This document shows positions 1-5,689 of a DNA stretch of 5,689 bases, one piece after another. Position 1 is the stretch's first letter, and every line of letters starts with the position of its first letter. The stretch is taken from assembly GCA_018064575.1 (NCBI GenBank), contig JAGHUZ010000224.1:1-5689 (forward strand), read 5' to 3'. Under the pieces are notes generated by a model. It saw nothing but the letters and a program-made list of their open reading frames with translations. It made no database searches and was not told the DNA's origin. Source of the DNA: Candidatus Minthomonas equi. Its GTDB lineage: Bacteria; Bacteroidota; Bacteroidia; Bacteroidales; UBA932. The position numbers and the translations under genes were made by a program.

Positions 1-356
1 TGATAAAGAACGGATATGTGTATATCGCGACTCCTCCGCTTTATAAGGTCAAGACGAAGAAGGGCAGTCAGGAACGTTATTGTTGGACAGAGGAAGAACG
101 ACTGAAGGCCATCGCCGACCTGGGCAAGGGGAACGAAAACGCCATCTATGTCCAGAGATACAAAGGTCTTGGCGAAATGAACGCCGACCAGCTCAAGGAT
201 ACCACTATGGACCCGAAAACCCGTCTATTGAGAAAAGTGACCATCGAAAATGCCGCGGAGGCGGACAGGATTTTCTCGATGCTGATGGGTGATGACGTTC
301 CACCGAGAAGGGAATTCATCGAGCAGAATGCCCGTTATGCCAATATTGACGCCTGA
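1..356 (+). CDS. gyrB: DNA gyrase subunit B, C-terminal part (5' end outside window)
   Basis: This is the C-terminal end of the ATPase subunit of DNA gyrase, the cytoplasmic type II topoisomerase that introduces negative supercoils. The reading frame is already open at the left edge (first whole codon at base 3) and gives 117 residues before TGA at 354-356. What is seen: a [11 protein letters not shown] stretch, then [10 protein letters not shown] and TTMDP, which belong to the end of the TOPRIM region and the GyrB C-terminal domain, then an [20 protein letters not shown] segment and the final NIDA. That ending resembles Bacteroidales GyrB more than ParE, which is why gyrB is chosen; ParE shares the RYKGLGEMN core and is the main alternative. 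One oddity is QLKDTTMDP where the family normally has QLWETTMDP. The stop lies 37 bases before the next gene, and no terminator hairpin is visible between them. Confidence 0.93.
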   Translation, partial: IKNGYVYIATPPLYKVKTKKGSQERYCWTEEERLKAIADLGKGNENAIYVQRYKGLGEMNADQLKDTTMDPKTRLLRKVTIENAAEADRIFSMLMGDDVPPRREFIEQNARYANIDA

Positions 357-393
357 GAATTATCAAATCGTTTCCGAGAACAGTTTCTGAATT

Positions 394-2418
394 ATGGACG
401 AAAACAAATCCATCCTGAAAAAATGGCAGTTCTATGTGGTATTGGCCTGTGCCGTCACCATCGTTATGACAGTGTCTTTTCCGCGTGGAGCGGCTTCGTT
501 CAAATACCTTTATCAAATAGGGCGGCCGTGGGCTTATGAAGATTTGATTTCGCCTATAGATTTTCCCATTCTCAAGACTGAGGCGGAAATCCTCCGGGAA
601 AGGGATGAGAAGCCTTCTTCCATAGTGCCTTATTACCAGTATGACGAAACTGTCTGGCCGGAAGTGGTCAGTAAACTCAAGACTCTGCTGGTGGTGGATA
701 ATGCTCATACCAATGTCATCTATGAACTGATAAGGCATTTGAAGGAAGTTTACGATGAGGGAATAATGGATGACAACAGACCGAAATCCGATGTGATGCT
801 GGTTCACAGGGGTATGCACGCATCTGATGTCCCCACTTCGTCCATATTGTCACTGTCACAGGTATCACCATACATCAGTCAGTTGATGGTTTCGGATACT
901 CTTTCTGCAGGGGATGCCGAATATCTTGCGAATTTCAAATTCGATGAATATCTCAGGGTGAACCTGATTTTCAGTGAAAAAAAGACTCAGGAAGTGCATC
1001 TTCAGGAGTATCAGGACATATCGCCTACGAAAGGTATGTTCTATTCGGGCGGATGTATCGTCTGCAAAGGCGAAATCGTGACGTCCGAAATAGCTCGGAT
1101 ACTGGATAGTTACAGGATGGAGGAAGAAAGGAATTCAGGTTCCGGAATGTCAGTCGCCGGACTTACCCTGGGCAGACTGCTGCTGGCATTGATAGTGCTG
1201 GCATCGATGATATCAGCGCTTTTTTTTACGGAGATGAGAAAGAATTTCAGGTGGCAGGATTTTTACTATATCCTGATTTTGCTGATTCTGATATCATTGG
1301 TGACCGCTTTGGTGTCGAGGATGTCTTCGAAATACATATATCTCGTTCCTTATCCGCTGTTCGCTCTGTATTTGATGTCCTTTTACCGGAGATATGTTTC
1401 TCTGCCGGTATATGCCATTATGCTGCTTCCGGTGCTTCTTCTGGTCCAGAACGGTGTCTGCATCTATTTTGTGAACCTCGTAGCGGGTATCGCGGCCCTT
1501 GTCTCATTCCGCCATTACAGCCGTGGATGGCAACAGTTCGTCAGTGCGTTTTATATATTCCTGACGCTGGAACTTTCATATCTTTCTTTTAATCTTCTAT
1601 GGTATGGGAATATCACCGGTGAGATGTTGCTGGTGTCCGGACTGGCATTGCTCAGTTCATTGGGTGTAGTTTTCGCATATCCTCTGGTGTTCCTGTTCGA
1701 AAAAATGTTCTCTCTGGTTTCGCAGCGGAGACTGATGGAATTGGGCGAAATAAACAACAAACTTCTCAGGGAGTTATCGCGTAAGGCTCCCGGCTCTTTT
1801 CAGCATTCCCTTCAAGTGGCCAATCTGGCCGGAGAGGCAGCTCATGAACTGGATTTGAACGAGGCATTGGTCAGAGCCGGTGCACTCTATCACGATATAG
1901 GAAAAATGAACAATCCTCTGTGCTTTGTGGAGAATCAGCCTTCGGAAATGAATTATCACGCAGGGTTTTCTCCCGAGGACAGTGCGCAGCAGATTATCCG
2001 CCACGTCGATGACGGTGTGGAACTGGCACGGAAGAATAAAATTCCTGCAGAGGTGATTGAGTTCATACTAACCCATCACGCTCAGGATATGACGAGGTAT
2101 TTCTATACCACTTATGTCAAGAATGGGGGAAATCCGGAAAACAGGATTCCGTTTACCTATCACGGGAAGCTGCCTCAGACGGCGGAGCAGGTCATCGTAA
2201 TGATGGCGGACTCCATCGAGGCCGCTTCAAGAACTCTCGGGGATTATTCGGAGGAAAGTATCAGGAATCTTGTAGAGTCTATATTCAATGACAGAATCAA
2301 CGGCCTTCAACTGGTCGATGCGGATATCTCAATGCATGATTTGACACGGCTCAAGGATATTTTCGTAAGGAAGATTTCACAGATATATCACGATAGAATC
2401 GAGTACCCTAAACTATAA
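394..2418 (+). CDS. pgpH: 7TM-HD family membrane phosphohydrolase, predicted c-di-AMP phosphodiesterase (PgpH/YqfF)
   Basis: Predicted inner-membrane phosphodiesterase that hydrolyses cyclic di-AMP to pApA, as known for PgpH-type proteins; the substrate is inferred from family. Domain order matches the family: a first membrane segment (about residues 11-29), a large extracytoplasmic 7TMR-HDED-type domain (about 30-250), seven hydrophobic segments (about 253-278, 289-307, 313-330, 336-351, 353-372, 383-402 and 411-434), then a cytoplasmic HD domain (about 450-640). The HD metal set looks complete: H471 (SFQHSLQ), H500-D501 (YHDIGK), H537 (IIRHVDD), H561-H562 (THHAQ) and D606 (MMADSIEAASR). At 674 residues it is close to the usual size and appears intact. 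The ATG at 394 puts a short charged stretch before the first membrane helix; no Shine-Dalgarno sequence is visible, as is common in Bacteroidota. It may be transcribed with gyrB upstream, but the 37-base gap does not settle this. Confidence 0.93.
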   Translation: MDENKSILKKWQFYVVLACAVTIVMTVSFPRGAASFKYLYQIGRPWAYEDLISPIDFPILKTEAEILRERDEKPSSIVPYYQYDETVWPEVVSKLKTLLVVDNAHTNVIYELIRHLKEVYDEGIMDDNRPKSDVMLVHRGMHASDVPTSSILSLSQVSPYISQLMVSDTLSAGDAEYLANFKFDEYLRVNLIFSEKKTQEVHLQEYQDISPTKGMFYSGGCIVCKGEIVTSEIARILDSYRMEEERNSGSGMSVAGLTLGRLLLALIVLASMISALFFTEMRKNFRWQDFYYILILLILISLVTALVSRMSSKYIYLVPYPLFALYLMSFYRRYVSLPVYAIMLLPVLLLVQNGVCIYFVNLVAGIAALVSFRHYSRGWQQFVSAFYIFLTLELSYLSFNLLWYGNITGEMLLVSGLALLSSLGVVFAYPLVFLFEKMFSLVSQRRLMELGEINNKLLRELSRKAPGSFQHSLQVANLAGEAAHELDLNEALVRAGALYHDIGKMNNPLCFVENQPSEMNYHAGFSPEDSAQQIIRHVDDGVELARKNKIPAEVIEFILTHHAQDMTRYFYTTYVKNGGNPENRIPFTYHGKLPQTAEQVIVMMADSIEAASRTLGDYSEESIRNLVESIFNDRINGLQLVDADISMHDLTRLKDIFVRKISQIYHDRIEYPKL

Positions 2419-2471
2419 TGGAAAAATGAAGAAAATCAATCTCGGAAAATTTACTTTAACCAAAAATAACA
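2419..2471 (+). other. A-rich spacer and leader before the lipoprotein gene
   Basis: This is the longest gap in the window (53 bases). It is strongly A-rich on the + strand, especially just before the ATG at 2472 (TAACCAAAAATAACA), and has no Shine-Dalgarno core. An A-rich, unstructured leader is the usual way to favour initiation in Bacteroidota. The sequence holds no convincing TTTG/TAnnTTTG promoter pair and no terminator hairpin, so whether a new transcription unit starts here is open. Confidence 0.4.
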
Positions 2472-3410
2472 ATGACTAAATTTTTTTCGATAATTATGGC
2501 GGCAGCTATGGCTTTAAGTTGCTGCAATGGTCAGCAGACTTGCACAGAATGCTGTGCTTCAGTGGAATTCAGTAAAAAACTGCCTGTAGGACTCCAGCTC
2601 TACAGCGTGCGAACCGATTTGGAAAAGGATTTCTACGGTACATTGAAGGCCGTAAGGAATATGGGGTATGTCGGTGTCGAATTTTACGGTGAGTATTATG
2701 GAAACACCCCCATTCAGGTAAAACGCTGGTGTACGGAACTGGGTTTGATTCCTTTCTCGAATCACGTTCCTTTCCAGCAGATGATAGACAATCTCGACAA
2801 GGTCATCGAAGAGAATACCATCCTGGGTGTTCAGTACATCGTATTCCCTTATATGGATGAAGCTAGCCGCCCCGGTGTGAATCCGGAACAGTTCGCCAGG
2901 ACCGTGGCCCTTATAGATCAGGTGGGTGCCAAGGTTAAAGAGGCCGGTTTCCAACTTCTGTATCACAATCACGATTTTGAATTCGTGAAACTCCCCGATG
3001 GCTCTGTGGCTTATGACAGTATTTTCGGAAAGCGCGTCAACGTGCAGAATGAACTCGATATCTGCTGGTCCGATTATGCAGGTTTCGCACCCGCTGATGA
3101 ACTGACAAAATATGCAGGTTCCATTCCTGTCGTTCATCTGAAGGATTATCATTTGGAAGGCAAACTGAGCAAGGCACCCTATGCTCTAATAGGAATCAAT
3201 ACTGACAATTCGATGAGAGACGAGAACGGTTGGTTCGAGTTCCGTCCCCTTGGGATGGGACAGGTGGATATTCCCTCTGCCATCAAGGCTTCCATCGCCG
3301 GTGGCGCCCAGTGGCTCTGTGTGGAGCAGGATGAACCTTGCGAAGGTCTCAGCAGGCTGGAAGGCGTCGCCAAGAGTGTTGAATATCTCCGTTCATTGGA
3401 TTTAATGTAA
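2472..3410 (+). CDS. Lipoprotein sugar phosphate isomerase/epimerase-like TIM-barrel protein
   Basis: A predicted lipid-anchored enzyme of the xylose isomerase-like TIM-barrel superfamily (AP_endonuc_2 type), whose members are metal-dependent sugar or inositol isomerases, epimerases and dehydratases. The signal peptide is short (K3, hydrophobic to about residue 15), with a lipobox-like ALSCC; C17 or C18 would be the acylated cysteine. No acidic run follows it, so a surface-export signal of the Bacteroidetes type is not evident. The barrel starts near residue 38 (VGLQLYSVR) and continues through YVGVEFYG, LLYHNHDFEF (162-171), ELDICW (D196), VVHLKDYH (H222) and WLCVEQDEP (E285); D196, H222 and E285 are likely metal ligands, while the fourth is uncertain among the H165-E170 group. 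The 312-residue length fits signal plus full barrel. An unusual C17, C18, C24, C27, C28 cluster lies at the mature N-terminus. The substrate is unknown. It sits 7 bases before the alkaline phosphatase gene, so co-expression is likely. Confidence 0.88.
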   Translation: MTKFFSIIMAAAMALSCCNGQQTCTECCASVEFSKKLPVGLQLYSVRTDLEKDFYGTLKAVRNMGYVGVEFYGEYYGNTPIQVKRWCTELGLIPFSNHVPFQQMIDNLDKVIEENTILGVQYIVFPYMDEASRPGVNPEQFARTVALIDQVGAKVKEAGFQLLYHNHDFEFVKLPDGSVAYDSIFGKRVNVQNELDICWSDYAGFAPADELTKYAGSIPVVHLKDYHLEGKLSKAPYALIGINTDNSMRDENGWFEFRPLGMGQVDIPSAIKASIAGGAQWLCVEQDEPCEGLSRLEGVAKSVEYLRSLDLM

Positions 3411-3417
3411 TGGCAAT

Positions 3418-4587
3418 ATGAAAAGGATAGTATCTTTTTTCGCAGCTTTGCTTGTCGTGGCAGGATGTTGTTCCCAGAAAGTGGAAGACGTGAAGAATGT
3501 CATTTATCTCATCGGAGACGGAATGGGAATAGGTTCGGTTACGACCTTGCTAACCCTGACAGATTCCTGTGGATTTGAGATGGAATGTCCCGCCATCGGA
3601 CTTTCCGAAACATATTCAGTGGACAATTATGCTACTGATTCCGCAGCGAGCGGCACAGCCTTGGCCACAGGAACCAAGACTAACAATGGTTCTATGGGTA
3701 TGGGACCGGATGGTGAAAATCTCGAGAGTATTCTCGATGTGGCTGAGAAACTCGGCAAGAAAACAGGCATCGTGGTAAATCTCGGAGTAGTGGAGGCCAC
3801 TCCCGGTGCATTTTACGCGTATGTGAAAAGCCGAAATGAAAAATATACCATCGCCGAGCAGATGACAGGATGCGGAGTTGATGTGGTTATTGGAGGGGGA
3901 ATTAATTTCTTTAATGAAAGACCGGATTCTACCGACCTTATCGCGAAGATGAAGGATGACGGATATGATATATATACCGATTGGGCGGAAATCGCCACGA
4001 CTGAATCGGCTAAATTCATAGGCCTTCTCCCCAATGAAGTTATTCACAGGAGGAACACTACGGGGGCTCAAGCCAGCGGTGACGAACGCGGGGCAGCGTG
4101 TGAGGCGGCCCTGATGGCTGCTGATGACGGTCTGGTGGATTTGAAGGATGCCACCATACGTCCGGAAGAATATCTTGAAAAGGCTGTGTCCAAAGCCCTC
4201 GGAACACTGTCAAGAACATCGGACAATGGCTATTTCCTGATGATAGAAAGCGGAATCATCGATGGGTATAACCATAACAATGACCAGGAAGGTCTCAAGG
4301 CGGAGATGCTTGAATTCAATGCCACGCTGACTATGCTTGTGAAGTATGTTTCTTCACATCCGAATACACTCCTGGTAGTGACTGCCGACCACGATACCGG
4401 AGGTGTGGGCATTACATACGGTGACAGAGCCAAAGAAGAAATGTCACTTGTCTATACCGGCCACGGACATACCGGTAATATGGTGCCCATTTTCGCCTGG
4501 GGTGCAGGGAAGGAGAATTTCCGCGGTATAATGAAAAATTCGGATATAGCCATTAAAATCAAGGCATTGTTGAACGAACAGATATGA
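3418..4587 (+). CDS. Alkaline phosphatase, compact lipoprotein form
   Basis: A metal-dependent phosphomonoesterase of the PhoA superfamily, predicted to be tethered outside the cytoplasm. The signal peptide ends in a clear lipobox, VAGC, with C17 as the lipidated residue. The active-site set can be followed by spacing against E. coli PhoA: D34 (LIGDGMG), D74-S75 with S75 the phosphorylated nucleophile (ATDSAASGTA), T128 (EATPGAFYAY), R139 (KSRNEKY), E277, D282 and H286 (MIES...IDGYNH), D324-H325 (TADHDTGG) and H351 (GHTGNMVP). All three metal sites therefore look filled. At 389 residues it is shorter than E. coli PhoA (471 with signal); the shortening falls before the first Asp, between R139 and E277, and between the D324-H325 pair and H351 (27 residues against 43), the crown region. 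Second-shell positions equal to E. coli D153 and K328 are E126 and G283. Its stop overlaps the next start. Calling it phoA would claim more than the sequence shows; a specialised phosphoesterase is possible. Confidence 0.92.
   Translation: MKRIVSFFAALLVVAGCCSQKVEDVKNVIYLIGDGMGIGSVTTLLTLTDSCGFEMECPAIGLSETYSVDNYATDSAASGTALATGTKTNNGSMGMGPDGENLESILDVAEKLGKKTGIVVNLGVVEATPGAFYAYVKSRNEKYTIAEQMTGCGVDVVIGGGINFFNERPDSTDLIAKMKDDGYDIYTDWAEIATTESAKFIGLLPNEVIHRRNTTGAQASGDERGAACEAALMAADDGLVDLKDATIRPEEYLEKAVSKALGTLSRTSDNGYFLMIESGIIDGYNHNNDQEGLKAEMLEFNATLTMLVKYVSSHPNTLLVVTADHDTGGVGITYGDRAKEEMSLVYTGHGHTGNMVPIFAWGAGKENFRGIMKNSDIAIKIKALLNEQI
4584..4587 (+). promoter_or_regulatory. ATGA stop-start overlap (translational coupling site)
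   Basis: The phosphatase stop TGA (4585-4587) overlaps the transporter start ATG (4584-4586). A second in-frame ATG follows at once (4587-4589), and a third lies at 4602 behind a purine-rich AAGGATGGGAAG. Terminating ribosomes can restart directly here, which suggests the two proteins are made together. Which of the three ATG codons is used cannot be decided from the sequence. Confidence 0.6.
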
Positions 4588-5689
4588 TGAAGGATGGGAA
4601 GATGGGACTGTTCTCCTGCGTGGCGCTGATAATCAGCGCTTGCGTGGGAAGTGCCATCTTTTCCATTTCCGGGATGACTGTCTATATGGCAGGCGGGTCG
4701 GCGATACTCAGTTGGGTAATCGCCGCCCTTATCTTCTGTGCGTATGGTATGCTTCTGGCGGAACTGGCAGTGCGATATCCCGATTCGGGTGGAATTTACG
4801 TTTTCCCGAAGCGGGCTTTCAGCGGTGCAGGAGGCTCTTTTCTGGGACTGGTCAGTGCGTGGGGTTATATAGTGTCCAATATCATTGCCGTAGGCTTTTC
4901 CGCCATATATGTGGGGGAGTATCTGTGTGCAGGGTTTCCCGCTGTCAGAACTCTGCTTGATGCTGTCATTCCCAATATCTCAGCCGATAAAATAATTTCG
5001 CTTATTTCACTTGTCGTGTCTGCAACAGTCATACTGAGCGGACCGAAACGTTCTCAGCTCATACAGAATATCCTTTCCATCCTGTTGGCGGCAACCTTGC
5101 TGCTTTACTGCGGTTTCGCATTTTTCGGAGGAGGGTTCGATGCCGCTAACTTCGGCGGTTTCTTTACATCCGGAGCGGATAAAGGAACAGGCTTCATTTC
5201 TGCCGTGCCTTTGGCAATGGTGGCTTACGGGGGATGCGTGGTGGTCTCGTTTATGGCCTCGGAAGTGCGTAATCCAGCAGGAAATGTGCCTGCCTCCCTG
5301 TTTCTGGGACTCGGTGCCGTGGCATTGATTTATGCCTCCGTGATAGCAGCCATAGCCGGAACACTTCCTATGGAGGTGATGAAGGAAAATGTTTCCCTGC
5401 GATTCATTCCTCTGTTCGCATCCATTTCAGACGGCACACTTTCTTCTTATGGATGGATGGCGCGACTCGTTTCGATTTGCGGTGTTCTGGCACTTCTTAC
5501 GACCATTACTGCTCTTCTGAGGGTGAACGCCAGAGCTGTACAGGCTATTTCCGCAGAGGGCTATTTCCCGGATTTTCTCGCCATTGAGAATAACAGGGGG
5601 GTGCTTTCTCTTACCATAATCATTTTGAGCGCTGTGGCTGCCGTTCTGTGTCTTTTCCCTCAATGGACGGTTCAGATGATAAGCTTGGG
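4584..5689 (+). CDS. APC-superfamily amino acid/amine transporter, N-terminal part (3' end outside window)
   Basis: A predicted inner-membrane permease of the amino acid-polyamine-organocation superfamily. The frame gives 368 codons with no stop and leaves the right edge open, so the C-terminal helices are missing. Seen features: a broken first helix with VGSAIFSISG (21-30), then LLAELAVRYPDSGGIYVF (57-74) matching the AELA...P.SGG.Y hallmark after helix 2, MVAYGGCVVVSFMASEV with RNPAGNVPAS (212-238) matching the helix 6 motif and following loop, and RVNARAVQAISAEGYFPDF (313-331) matching the loop after helix 8. About nine of the usual twelve hydrophobic helices are present (near 8-30, 36-60, 84-112, 136-153, 158-182, 203-226, 235-260, 290-312 and 339-358). 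Family members carry amino acids, amines or, in some branches, potassium; the substrate is not readable here. Starts at 4587 or 4602 are also possible. Confidence 0.9.
   Translation, partial: MMKDGKMGLFSCVALIISACVGSAIFSISGMTVYMAGGSAILSWVIAALIFCAYGMLLAELAVRYPDSGGIYVFPKRAFSGAGGSFLGLVSAWGYIVSNIIAVGFSAIYVGEYLCAGFPAVRTLLDAVIPNISADKIISLISLVVSATVILSGPKRSQLIQNILSILLAATLLLYCGFAFFGGGFDAANFGGFFTSGADKGTGFISAVPLAMVAYGGCVVVSFMASEVRNPAGNVPASLFLGLGAVALIYASVIAAIAGTLPMEVMKENVSLRFIPLFASISDGTLSSYGWMARLVSICGVLALLTTITALLRVNARAVQAISAEGYFPDFLAIENNRGVLSLTIIILSAVAAVLCLFPQWTVQMISL

Noticed and set aside
357..393. Terminator or promoter between gyrB and pgpH
   Set aside because: The 37 bases contain no GC-rich inverted repeat with a T run and no recognisable promoter pair, only a 7-base direct repeat GAATTAT that is probably chance.
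316..819. A 167-codon open frame on the - strand over the gyrB end and the pgpH start
   Set aside because: It overlaps two well-supported genes on the other strand and has no recognisable motif or start context.
978..984. A AAA AAG heptamer in the phase of a -1 slippery site inside pgpH
   Set aside because: The phase is right and the -1 frame stays open for about 40 codons, but I see no clear downstream stem-loop or upstream Shine-Dalgarno stimulator. A shifted product would lose the whole 7TM and HD parts, so chance use of Glu-Lys-Lys codons is more likely.
1220..1227. Run of eight T within a membrane-helix coding part of pgpH, a possible phase-variation tract
   Set aside because: Short T runs are expected in Phe-rich helix coding; the frame is intact and nothing suggests switching.
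2452..2459. TACTTTAA as a Bacteroidales -7 element (TAnnTTTG)
   Set aside because: It misses two of the six fixed bases, has no TTTG-like -33 element about 19-23 bases upstream, and lies only 12 bases from the ATG.
2426..2479. A 17-codon small frame (MKKINLGK...) between pgpH and the lipoprotein gene
   Set aside because: It is very short, overlaps the next start, and its Lys/Asn content simply reflects the A-rich spacer. Leader-peptide function has no support.
2559..3152. A 197-codon open frame on the - strand opposite the TIM-barrel gene
   Set aside because: It lies wholly inside a gene with clear family motifs, and its translation shows no recognisable domain. Such antisense frames are common opposite real genes.

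Overview
The window looks like chromosomal DNA from a member of the Bacteroidota, most likely of the order Bacteroidales. The evidence is the GyrB C-terminus, which ends in the NIDA-type tail usual in that group, two lipoprotein-type exported enzymes, A-rich rather than Shine-Dalgarno-like sequence ahead of the genes, and roughly even base composition. I cannot name a genus. All genes lie on the + strand and are tightly packed, with no gap longer than 53 bases. I found no RNA gene, mobile element, CRISPR array or phage-like segment.

Layout. Bases 1-356 hold the last 117 codons of DNA gyrase subunit B (gyrB). After 37 bases comes a complete 674-residue membrane HD-domain phosphohydrolase of the PgpH/YqfF (7TMR-HD) family, a predicted cyclic di-AMP phosphodiesterase (394-2418). 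A 53-base A-rich spacer separates it from a group of three closely spaced genes: a lipoprotein with a sugar phosphate isomerase/epimerase-type TIM barrel (2472-3410), a compact alkaline phosphatase lipoprotein (3418-4587, 7 bases downstream), and an APC-superfamily amino-acid/amine-type transporter. The transporter start overlaps the phosphatase stop in ATGA, and it runs off the right edge still open (4584-5689).

How the genes may work together. GyrB and PgpH are housekeeping functions (DNA supercoiling and second-messenger turnover). The last three look like one translation-linked envelope unit: a phosphomonoesterase and a sugar isomerase/epimerase-like enzyme, both probably lipid-anchored outside the cytoplasm, followed by an inner-membrane permease. 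An appealing but unproven reading is that a phosphorylated substrate is dephosphorylated, rearranged and imported; the substrate cannot be read from the sequence.

Nothing here is a clearly new biological system. The points most worth a second look are the altered second-shell positions in the small alkaline phosphatase, a Trp-to-Lys change in a very conserved GyrB motif, the cysteine-rich tail of the TIM-barrel lipoprotein, and the three-gene envelope cluster.
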